Source: Ignelater luminosus
Lineage: Eukaryota > Arthropoda > Insecta > Coleoptera > Elateridae
Length of the DNA: 64,000 nt
Assembly: GCA_011009095.1 (NCBI GenBank)
Contig: VTPC01000994.1
Span: forward strand, 1-64,000
Reading direction: 5' to 3'
Positions 12,092 to 22,000 of the stretch are shown in pieces (position 1 is the stretch's first letter; each line of letters opens with the position of its first letter). Under the pieces are notes generated by a model that did not search any database, was not told where the DNA came from, and saw nothing but the letters and a program-made list of their open reading frames with translations. A program made the position numbers and the translations under genes.

Positions 12092-12421
12092 TTTGTTGTT
12101 ATTATTATATGGTACTGCTGTAGATGGTTTCTGATTATTACCATTTTTTGCTACATTTGAATAGCTTTTTGCATCACATGAGGGTCCATTGCAATTTTGG
12201 TTATTAATGTATTTTGGATTTGTGAGTAGTGTAATTAGATCAATATTAGTGGATTTTAGCACATCAATTTCGTTTCTTAATTGTACTATCTCATCTTTTA
12301 GTGATTTAGTTTCTTCATTAACAATTTTCTTTATAATATCAGTAAAGTTCCCACTGTTGAGAAATGTAAAAATCTCGTTATTGCATTCTTTAAATTTATC
12401 AAATTCTGTTTTAAATAACAA
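12092..12421 (-). pseudogene. ORF1 N-terminal half, inverted
   Basis: The minus-strand frame reads from 12,421 leftward: a KTEFDKFKECNNEIFTFL block, then a predicted coiled coil (ETKSLKDEIVQLRNEIDVLK), then a polar N/S/K linker ending in YNNNNK. This organisation is typical of ORF1 proteins of arthropod CR1/Jockey-group elements (RNA-binding chaperone that coats the element transcript). The first half is inverted relative to its C-terminal half at 12,422-12,779. Part of the linker between the two halves is missing. The N-terminal zinc-finger region usually upstream is absent. Confidence 0.75.
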
Positions 12422-12779
12422 TGAATTTATATCTGTTGCAAAAAGGAAGAAATACTCAAATGTTCATCTTACTAGAGTAAATCCCGCTGTAAATAAAGAT
12501 AAGATTGTTAGTTATATCCAATCTAAATTGCAGCAACTACTTAACAACACTAATATACCAGAAGTAAATATTATGGAATTAAAATCAAAATTTCCCGATT
12601 CTTACAGTTCATTTAAAATCACAATTGATGCGAATCACTTATCAAAAATTTTGGATGCTTCATTTTGGCCTGAGGGTATTGCTGTGCGTAAATTCTATGT
12701 AAATAAAAATAATAATGGTAATAAGATTGATTCAAGTAAAAATTTTCAAGAGGTATCTTCAAAACAAAAGCTAATTTAG
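12422..12779 (+). pseudogene. ORF1 C-terminal half
   Basis: The open frame continues from the inversion junction with NEFISVAKRKKYSNVHLTRV, then an IVSYIQSKL segment, then MELKSKFPDSYSSFKITI and a DASFWPEGIAVRKFY block, ending at a TAG (12,777-12,779). The K-S-K-(F/Y)-P-(D/E)-S-Y-S-S-F-K stretch with the later WPEG(I/V)-VR is characteristic of ORF1 C-terminal domains in arthropod CR1/Jockey-like elements. An upstream open stretch (12,189-12,421) in the same frame is only the antisense of the inverted half. Confidence 0.75.
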
Positions 12780-12781
12780 TA

Positions 12782-15638
12782 GACATTCAGCAAACAGTTA
12801 AAAATTTAGAAGTACAACATAAAAATAGTGTTAATAACTATATTGAAAATAGAATAGAAGAATTAAAATTTTCCAATCAACATAAGGGATTACGTATAGC
12901 ACATGTAAATATACGATCATTAGTTTCAAGTTTTGATACATTTTGTGACTTTGTTAATGAAAATGAAAATAAATTTCATTTAATAGCTATCTCGGAATCG
13001 TGGTTATGTCCTGATTTTCCATCGAGTTCAATACATATACCGGGATATGAATTATTACGTGGCGATAGAAATTCTAGAGGTGGTGGACTGTGTTGGTATA
13101 TTCTGAACAATTTAAATTTTAAGGCTATATCTATAGATTTCTCTACGTCAATAAATACGGAACAACTCTGGGTATTAATAACGATAAAGAACACTAAAAT
13201 AGGTCTTGGCGCTATATATATATATACCAAAAATATATAATGCCTGCTTTGCTGAAATGGAATTATCATTTTCGCATGTAATGATGGAAGTCGATGATCT
13301 TGTAGTAGTTGGAGACATAAATATTGATTTAAACTGTGATTCATCATTTTCGAGAAAATTTAACAATTTGATTAACTCATTCAACATGAAACAGATTGTA
13401 ACTCAACCTACCAGAATAACAAATACAAGTGCAACTTTGATAGATATTGTATGTGTTAGTAACAATATTACTGTTACAGAATGTGAAAACTTGGATTTAA
13501 TCAATGTAACAGATCATATGTTAACATACTGTGAATTAGATTATTTTACAAAGAAAATCTTACCTAAAAGAATTACATATCGTTGCTACAGAAATTTTGT
13601 ATTAAGTGCTTTTGAACATGATGCAGCTGCAATCAATTGGGATTACGTGGAAAGATTAGATAACATTGATTCCAAAGTCAATTATATTAACAATCAAATT
13701 TTAAAGTTATTTAATATCCATGCACCTATAAAATCTTCCACGTTACGTAGTAGAAAACGTCCTTACATCACGGATGCTTTAAAAGTAATAATTAATGCAA
13801 AACACAAAGCGTATAAAAAGTATTCAAAAACCAAACTAGAAACTGATTTGAATAACTACAGGCATTTACGAAATTACTTATCTGTTGCTACAAAGAATGA
13901 AAAAATTGCTTTTATTAAAGATCAATTATATGTTAACCGTTGTAATCCAAAGATGTTATGGAGAAACTTTGCTTCTTGGAATGTTCACTTAAAACCTCAA
14001 TCAGAAATAGCAGAGGAAATTAAGAACGCTAATTTAATTAACAATTACTTTACAAATATTGTTCAAAATGTGGTTGTTGATAATGATACAATGAATTATT
14101 TCCTTAACAATAGATTTAATAACAACCCTCCAACTGACTTATTTAGAGAAATAACAGCCGAAGAAGTAGCCAAAATTGTAAGTAAATTAACATCTAACGC
14201 TTGTGGAATTGACAATATAAATTTAAAAATGTTAAAACTAGTATTACCATTTTGCATATATACTCTAACACATATCATTAATTTCTCGCTTAAAACTGGT
14301 ACCATCCCTGCAATCTGGAAGAAAGCTGTAATTAATCCATTACCAAAAGTGACTAAAGCAAGTGAATTAAAAGAATTTAGACCAATTAGTATATTACCCA
14401 CGATGTCAAAAATCTTAGAAAAGGTTGTTTACTTATTCTTAACTGAATATATTTGCGAGAGTAAAATATTGCCACCTATTCAGTCTGGGTTTCGTAAACA
14501 TCACAGCACTACCACCGCAATGCTTAAGATAACTACAGGTATAGCGAGAAATATAGATAAATCAGAAATCACTTATCTTGTGCTTTNNNNNNNNNNNNNN
14601 NNNNNNNNNNNNNNNNNNNNNNNNNNNNNNNNNNNNNNNNNNNNNNNNNNNNNNNNNNNNNNNNNNNNNNNNNNNNNNNNNNNNNNTGGTGTCCCTCAAG
14701 GAAGTGTTTTGGCACCTATCCTTTTCACAATTTTTACGGCTGATCTTCCAAATTCTTTGCAACATCAATGGGATATTCACCAGTATGCAGATGATACTCA
14801 AATATATAAATCGTGTTTACCAGAAAAAAGTAATGACTTAATTACAGAGCTCAATCTTAATCTGCAAAATATTCTAGAATGGTCGAAAAAGAACGGATTG
14901 CGTCTAAATTCTGAAAAAACCATCGTGATGTGTATTGGTACAAGAAATTTAATTTATAAAGCTAAACAGAATGCTAGAAACCAAATTATGTTAAATAATT
15001 CTATTCTAAATGCTAGTGAAAGTTCCCGCGATCTTGGATTAACTATAGACCACAATCTAAATTTTGAAAGGCATGTTGTCAAAAAGTGCAGCTAGTGTTA
15101 CATGAAATTAAAGTCTTTGTGGAAATTTAAAGATATTTTACCGCCAAATGTGAAATGGAATTTAGTTGACGCCCTTATCTTACATCATCTTGATTACTGC
15201 AGTTCCGTCTATTTCAACTTCTTAACGTCTCGAATGAAGAGTACCTTGCAAATTCTTCAAAATTGTTGTTTAAGGTTTGCATATCAAATTAATAAAAGAG
15301 AACATATTACGCCTCATTATAACAGTTTAAATATTTTAAAATTGGAAAGTAGATTTACACTTTTGTATGGAACAGTCCTATTTAATGTTTTAAAATCAAA
15401 AGAACCATGTTATTTATATAAATTATTAGTTAAGCGATCAACAATACATAGTTGTGATTTTCGTAACATGGATATGTATGCAATACCTAACCACAGAACT
15501 AACAAATTTAAATGTTGTTATGAATTTACAGCGCCTAAAATATTTAATAGTCATACAAATTTATTTCAAGAGTGTACTTCAACAGCTTAGTTCAAAAGAC
15601 GTTTTAAAAAATGTTTATTAGATTTCCAGAAATTGTGA
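12782..15638 (+). pseudogene. ORF2: endonuclease and reverse transcriptase
   Basis: Endonuclease (APE-type) starts with RIAHVNIRSL and SESWL in frame 12,782-13,240. A slip in a TA run near 13,212-13,226 then changes frame, after which the sequence continues to 15,095 with VVGDINID and VTDHML (endonuclease end), FRPISILPTMSKILEKV, QSGFRKHHSTTTA, GVPQGSVLAPILF and QYADDTQIY (YADD at 14,784-14,795). The block with the first catalytic aspartate falls in the N gap (14,587-14,686). In-frame stops at 15,093-15,095 and 15,588-15,590 interrupt the C-terminal domain, which would end at 15,638. The enzyme would nick target DNA and reverse-transcribe its own RNA; this copy is dead. CR1 and Jockey clades are hard to separate by eye. 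Confidence 0.9.
14587..14686. other. assembly gap of exactly 100 N
   Basis: One hundred N, the conventional placeholder for a gap of unknown length, lies inside the reverse transcriptase between LVL and GVPQGS. The homologous span in the retrotransposon at 58.7-60.3 kb is about 57 codons (~171 bp), so the true gap is probably larger than shown. The open frame crossing the N run is coincidental. Confidence 0.98.
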
Positions 15639-15783
15639 TATTTAATTATTTGTTTATTTTGCAAGGGAGAAAGTGAAAAACAGCCTTGCTGACCTTTTTT
15701 CCCATTGAACGTTAATATCTTTCTTTTTTTTTTTAAATATATATTGTATATTTACGTTCAATAAACATTATTATTATTATTAT

Positions 15784-17432
15784 CTATCGGGCCTGATGAT
15801 ATGCACCGGGTTTTCGTATTTTATTTCCTTTTGGAAGAGTTCCTCCCAAAAGGACCACTACCAGTTCTAAAAGCTCTGTGTAGTCATGACGAGGCTCCTG
15901 ATTGTTTTTTAGAATTCTGAGACAAAATAAAAGGGTTTCCTTTCGGTTTTCAGCAATAAGTTCCACTAATTCACTACTTGTGTCGCAGTTTGAAATATTC
16001 TGAGAGTTAATTTTTGGGAAAGATACTTTGAATCTTTTAAATAGTGGAATGTCGGGACCGCTTGAAGAATATAATTTTACTGAAGCCGCATGTAAAACTA
16101 ATTGAAAAATGTGGTGGCGACATGCTAGAAACAGTATATTACGTCCCAATTTCATCTCCAGTAGTGTGCAAGCTCCATTAAATCTGCCGGTATTGGAAGA
16201 TGTTGTATCAAACAAGCTTGAACTTTATCCACTAAACCCTGTTTCTCCAAAGTGTTAAAAACAGCATTAGAAATTTCTTTACGATCTTGTTTCTCTATTC
16301 CAGTCACACTTGGGAAAAGATTCGTATCTCAATGGACAACAGCAAAATCGACATTTAATTGTTCGAACTCAGCTTGAATATTTATTGCTGTATCTTCGCG
16401 GTATTGTTGTCGGGCTCTTCTGATTGAAGATTGATTTATTACATAGTCCATTGGATTTAACGATAAACTTTCTACACATGCACTCAGTAGATGAACTGCA
16501 TCTCTATCGCTCACTCTGCATTTATCCATAGCGGCTGCGAGTCTACAATTCACAGTTAATGTTCTGCCCCGCATAGCTACAGAACTACATGGTTCTTGCA
16601 AAATGTTATAAAAAACATTCACAGATAGGTCTGAATTGAATTAACTAGCTATTCCTACATCAGACATGTGTGTTTCATATTGTTCTGTACTTATATTTTT
16701 TTCAACGTCTGAAATATCTGAATCTGTACTAAAACTTCCCGGTACTGGAACTAAGAATGAAGCACAATTACTAATGATATTAATAGTTCTTTCATATACG
16801 TTACCTAGTGCACGATATTTCATCATTTCTGCTTCAACTCTTTGCTTTTTTGTTTCTTCTTTTTTTTCCTTTCAGCTTTTCGTTTTTTTGCTGCAGTTAG
16901 TTTCAAGTCAATTCCAATCATACTGCCTTCCCGATCCGGCTTTCTCTGCGCAATCAAACATTCTTTATCCTCTTCAATAGATATTAGACTTAAAGCATTT
17001 GCATGCGCAATGTCAAACAAGTTATTCATATTTCCTTCAAATATTTTCTCTTTAGATTTTTGAGTATCACTTAAACGTTTGCAGCTTTTTTCTAAATTTC
17101 TACGAGTTTCATATAGTTTTTTAAGTTTTTTCACACAATCACTTCGATGTTTTGTTGGAATTCGTGCTTTTTTCCAAAAACTTAAACACTCTTCTATAAC
17201 TAAATTAGCTGCGTCGGAAAGATTGATATTTACGACTCGCATATTATAAAATAAAACACTTAAACAATCTTTTTGCGAAGGAAGCTTACTACCAAGAATT
17301 TGATTTTTCATCGCTCCAATTAAATAAATCGTTGTTCACGGCATTTTAAATATATTCTTTGATTTGATGAAAATCCTCTTCAATTGATTGTAAATGATTT
17401 TCTTTTACTTCTTTTACTAGTTCAGTGCGCAT
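15784..17432 (-). pseudogene. transposase of the long-TIR transposon, N-terminal and central parts
   Basis: Read on the minus strand from an ATG at 17,432. The first piece (MRTELVKEVKENHLQSIEED) stops near 17,345. A K/R-rich segment with AANLVIEECLSFWKKARIPT and LFDIAHANALSLI runs to about 16,823. Next come DRDAVHLLSACVESL and INQSSIRRARQQYRE to 16,329, where a W codon of a V-H-W motif has become TGA. After a frameshift near 16,210 the sequence resumes with FDTTSSNTGRFNGACTLLE, LACRHHIFQLVLHAASVKLY and DYTELLELVVVLLGG, ending GAYHQAR. The D in FDTT and the C-x2-H in ACRHH fit an RNase-H-fold transposase. I recognise the same protein layout as recurrent uncharacterised proteins in insects such as aphids, but cannot name the superfamily. 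Confidence 0.75.
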
Positions 17433-17512
17433 TTATTATATAATTCTCAAAAAAAACCATCAGTTGTCGCCTAAAACAGTTATTTTCGTATGTTCTATGA
17501 AACTTTAATATA

Positions 17513-18808
17513 CGAGGGCGGTTCAGTAAGTACCCGTGTTTGACGACAGAAGGCGTTCCTGAGGGAAGTTGGTGTTATCATCGTGTGCTGCCATCTATCA
17601 AACGACGGTATAACAAATTGCAGACTGATTGATAGGTTAGTTTGGATTTGACAGCCATTTCAGTAAGACGTGTTTAATGATTTTAGCTAAGATGGAAAAA
17701 GAGCAGTATCGTTCGGTAATTCGCTTTCTGTTTTTGGATGGGAAAAAATGCGAGGAGATAAAAGCAAAGTTGGATGCTGTTTATGGGGACACTTCGCCAT
17801 CTATGACCACAGTTAGATATTGGTTCAACGAATTTAAACCTGGGCGAACATCAGTTTTTGATGAGGAGCGACCAGGACGCCCGGCAGACGTGGTTACCGA
17901 GGAAATCATTCAAAAAGTCCACGACATGATTCTCGCTGATCGACGAACGAAAGAGCGTGAAGTAGCAGAGGCCGTAGGTGTGTCGACCGGAACGGCAATT
18001 AATATTTTACATGATAAGTTGGCGATGAAAAAATTGTCGGCGCGATGGGTGCCGCGATTGCTAACGGTGGACAACAAGCGGATGCGGCTGTTAACTTCGA
18101 AGCAGTGTTTGGAGCAATTTAAGCGAAATCCGAAGGAGTTTTTGCGTCGAGTTGTCACCGTTGATGAATCCTGGATTCATCATTACACACCAGAAATTAA
18201 GCAACAATCAAAACAACGGATTTCTCCCGGTGAATCTGCTCCAAAGAAGGCGAAGATGGTTCCATCGGCCGGAAAGGTCATGGCGACGATTTTTTGGGAT
18301 GCGAACGGCGTCATCCTCATGGATTTTTTAGAAAAAGGAAGAACGATCACTGGAAAAGTACTACAGTGAGGTATTAGACAGCTTCGACAAAAAATTGAAG
18401 GAGACACGGTCGCATTTGGCGAAAGAGTAGGTGCTGTTTCACCACGATAACGCACCAGCACATTCATCCGGAGTTGTCGCCGCCAAACTGCATGAATTGC
18501 GTTATGAATTGCTGCCGCACCCCCCGTATTCACCCTATCTGGCTCCCTGCGACTTTTTCTTGTTTCCTAACATAAAGAAATGGTTCGCGGGAAAAAAATT
18601 TAGCTCAAACGAGGAAGTCATCGCCGAGATAGAGGCGTATTTTGGAGAGTTCGACAAATCCTATTTTTTGGAGGGGTTAAAAAAATGGCAGGAACGTTGG
18701 GAGAAGTGTATATTTCTAAAAGGAGACTATGTTGAAAAATAAAAAACAAAATTTTGAAAAAAAATTGTGTCTTCATTTCTAACACGGGTACTTACTGAAC
18801 CGCCCTCG
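17513..18808 (+). mobile_element. mariner family 1, copy 2 (full length)
   Basis: A 1,296-bp element with perfect 28-bp terminal inverted repeats starting CGAGGGCGGTTCAGTAAGTA, flanked by TA on both sides (17,511-17,512 and 18,809-18,810). Length, TA duplication and transposase all fit Tc1/mariner. It lies in the 5' part of the older long-TIR transposon. Confidence 0.97.
17692..18742 (+). pseudogene. mariner transposase (D,D34D), broken
   Basis: The start is placed at MEKEQYRSVIRFLFLDGKK, as in the sister copies. The N-terminal helix-turn-helix region and paired-like DNA-binding motifs (YWFNEF, GRPADV) are intact. The linker WVPRLLT, the first catalytic block VTVDESWIHHYTPE, the second HHDNAPAHS and the third CDFFLF are all present. 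A +1 insertion at about 18,353-18,358 and a TAG at 18,428-18,430 break the frame between catalytic blocks one and two. The usual YSPDLAP box reads YSPYLAP. The final frame ends at 18,742. The protein would cut and paste the element at TA sites in the nucleus; this copy is inactive. Confidence 0.95.
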
Positions 18809-18923
18809 TAAATATTTTGCAACAAATACACAATTGCGACTGCTTAAACGAATATCTAACAGAAAAGTATTTTGATACGTTAGCTGAGTAAAATCTTTAC
18901 AGTGCTATAAGCATTTTATATTG

Positions 18924-19069
18924 CAATGCGGCACGTGTTAAAATTAAAATATGGATTTGAAATTTTTACAGAATAATTTTTTTTGCTAGAAATAACAATT
19001 TAAGAGGTTCCTGCTTAAAAAATTACCAAAAAAAATTTTGTGTCGGATAAGGACCAGTCTAGTGTACAG
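18924..19069 (-). repeat. right terminal inverted repeat of the long-TIR transposon
   Basis: Reverse-complement partner of 11,370-11,504. It contains 'caatgcggcacgtgtta', 'aatttttacagaat', 'aacaatttaagaggttcc' and 'ataaggaccagtct' in mirrored order. It lies 114 bp beyond the mariner's right TA. Confidence 0.85.
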
Positions 19070-22000
19070 GTGTTTACCTTTTTTTGTAAATACAAACAAA
19101 ACAACAAAATATTAAAAACTGAAACAAGTTATATTTGAATAAGATTTAGTAATCTGAGCTTTATCTGATAGGATCAATATCTTACAATGGATGATTCTAC
19201 TGTTTCTTTTTTTTTTCACTTTGAAGATTTATGATGGTGGTTTTCTAGTATTTTATATCTATTGTCATGAATATAATTATTATATTATGTGTTATATAGT
19301 GTATGAACTAGCTTTTAATTTGATGTGCAACCTATTTTAGTACACATTCATGTGGACAAGTATTTATTTAAATTTGCTAAAATCAGACCAAAATAGATGG
19401 TGTCATAGTGAACACTAGCAAAATGAAGGCTTCTGAGTAAGTGCTTTTCTTGCTTCCTTCTTATAATAATTTTTAAACTTAGTTCTTTCTTACGAACATA
19501 TTTTTCTTAGTCTGTTTCTTCTCTTTGGGCTATTCTACAGTTCTTCATTTACAACACGTCCTTTTCTGGGCTACAATCTCTTATTATAAAAATAATTTTG
19601 GACCATGCGACGCTGTTGTCTTACATCTAGATTGCAAAAGCAAAACTAGCTAAGTTATAGGGCTCTATAATTACAAATGCTCAAAAATTCTATTTTTCTT
19701 CATAATTAGCTAACACTAAATGAAGAATGAAAGTAGATACAGGTGAGAGGAGGCAATATTTTGTTAGTATTTACAAAAAACATCGTACCTTTAAGCAGAA
19801 AAAATCTAGCATTAGAGGACGCTTCTTTTTCTTAACCAATCAAAAACGAAGACGGTCACTTTTCACATTTTTGTAGAGTTTAACGAACATTCCCTTTGCC
19901 TACCCTAATGGTTTTATTAGTACTTGCAATGTTTTTGTATACAAAAAAAATGATTAATTATGTACTCTTGAGTACACGTAAAGGTCTCGTCGTTTTACTA
20001 GCAAATTACTTTTTGTTTCAGTAGTGATGGCAAACTAACATAGTAGGTCTGTCAAAAAACGAATTGGTGATTTGACGTTGTTTAATGCAGGCTGCTGCTG
20101 AACTAATTTGACTTAAATGTCACGTGAATTGACTTGATAGCAAGAAGCATGGAAGAAAATTCTCTCTCAGGTCTATGCCGATTACTTTCAATTTGTCCTA
20201 GTGATTCTTTCAAGGTCATCGTGAAGCACACCTTGAGTGGAAGCTGCACCTTCTTGAATTTGAACGAAGAGTCTAAGGAATCAGGAATAGCAATTTTTAT
20301 TTAAAACTGTTTTTTATAAGTTAATTATGAATCGCCCTGTATATTACCGAATAATCTATACAGACCAATTTAAATCAAAAACTCGACGTGTCTCGGCATT
20401 TTCCTAAGAAAAAATTGACTTTAAAGATATAAATTTCATACCTTTCGTGTACAATCTACAGATCACTTCAGTTTTTGTTGTTTTTTCATCTCCTTGGGAC
20501 AAGGTACCAGAAATTGCCTTCTTAATGTGATACACTTTTGAAAACAAACCGAAATCTTCTTATAGTGAACTACGTTGTTAAAAAAAAAAGAAACTTGAGG
20601 GAATGTGTGCATCAACAACTCTGAGAACAGGGAAATTTTACAGTTTGGGTGTTTTTGTCTATGCCCATTATTTTGGTCATTTCTCACTATACCGAATAGT
20701 GATAAAATTGCAACTGTTTGAAAAAACACTATTTTGTCTTTGTCTGACATAAGCAATTTGTAATAACCATAGACAGCTTAAATTAATTATAAAGACCTAC
20801 GGAGGAAACACAAACAACAGCGAAGAAAAGATAAATCTACGCATTGAAAATAACTTACTTATAGCAAACATGCAATTTAGCGTAATGGTATTGATAAATG
20901 TACACGTGAAGAGGAGAAAAATCAATAATTAATTATTTTGTAATAAGCACTGAAATATAGAGATACGTAAAAGATACAAAAGTTTAATAGACAAACCGAG
21001 ACAGACAGTGACCGATATCTATTGAAAGTAGAACAATGTTTCAAAAGATAAGGAGGAAAAGAGAAAAATAATAAAAGAAGGAACTAAGGAGATACAACAA
21101 TGGGTTGCCAAATCATGCTTGCTGCTGCATTTGCCGTCTTTTGAAAAACAGGATATGTATTAAAATGTTTGTCACGTTACACGAATTGCCCGTTGTTATG
21201 ATGGTTACCCAATCTATTATTTTTTTAAGAATCAAGTTAAAATTAGTTGTAAATAAACAATAATAAATAACAATAAATAAACAAAAAACAAATAATAAAT
21301 AAAATGTGAAACAATACAACAAATTTCAGCTCAAGATTAACTACATTGCTAAATGCAGGACAATGACATTTGAAATTGACAAACGACATAACAAAATTAG
21401 ATTTCGTAGCCAATTGGATCCAAAAAGAACACTTTCTATAAATAAAGTGATTTGGTGGATTACCGAAATACTTACAAAGAAGAGTAAATGAAAAAGAAAG
21501 AAGTTGAAAAGCACAGTATCTTTAAATAAAAAGATTGCAAGACTACGTGACGTACAATAGAAAAAAAAAGAAAATTGATTTGTGAATTTTGTGAAAATTG
21601 ATAAACAAAAGCAATAGGTGGAATTTGGAATTAGAACGAATGAAAATCTCCAACGCAGTCAAAGGTTATTCAATGGCACAATAAAGCAACAAATACAAGT
21701 TATAAAAAATATCGAGCATAAAGAAGGTAATATACTACAGAAAGAAGAAATATAGCGCTTCTAGAAATTAACAGGAAATAGAGAAAAAGCAGAAAAAATA
21801 AATAATGAACTTAAGAGTGACAGGCAAAAAGTTAGAAAAGGTCATAAGAAAGTTAAAGTTAGACCAAACATGGATAAATCTAAAAGAGGAAACTGGAAAA
21901 TGAAGCAGATTAAATTAACGCAGCTACTGTTCACAGATGGCATGGTTATCATAAAGAAATAGAAAACACATTACAACGCAGTTTTAATTCTATAAACCAA

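Larger units (their letters stand above)
12092..15783 (+). mobile_element. CR1/Jockey-like retrotransposon with 5' inversion
   Basis: A non-LTR element inserted into the minus-strand transposase. The 3' segment (from about 12,422) is in plus orientation with ORF1 C-half, endonuclease, reverse transcriptase and a 3' tail ending in AATAAA followed by a short (ATT)n array at about 15,764-15,783. The 5' segment (12,092-12,421) carries the ORF1 N-half in the opposite orientation. This geometry, with the inverted piece's 3'-most end against the left flank and its 5'-most end against the direct piece, is that produced by twin priming. The target duplication is at most 2 bp (AT). A 100-N gap lies inside the reverse transcriptase. 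Confidence 0.85.
11370..19069 (-). mobile_element. long-TIR DNA transposon with nested insertions
   Basis: A ~135-145 bp inverted repeat (11370-11504 and 18924-19069) encloses a minus-strand transposase whose N-terminal part is at 15784-17432 and whose C-terminal part is at 11894-12091. The two parts are separated by a plus-strand CR1/Jockey-like retrotransposon. A mariner lies between the 5' end of the transposase and the right repeat. Subtracting both insertions leaves about 2.7 kb, a normal size for an autonomous DNA transposon. No clear target-site duplication could be assigned because the outermost bases of the repeats have diverged. The superfamily is not assigned by me: the transposase has the D-TT-SNTG and C-x2-H motifs of RNase-H-fold transposases, but TIRs this long are unusual for hAT. 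Confidence 0.75.

Noticed and set aside
14578-14841. Frames running through the N block on both strands
   Set aside because: They are artefacts of the 100-N gap inside the reverse transcriptase.
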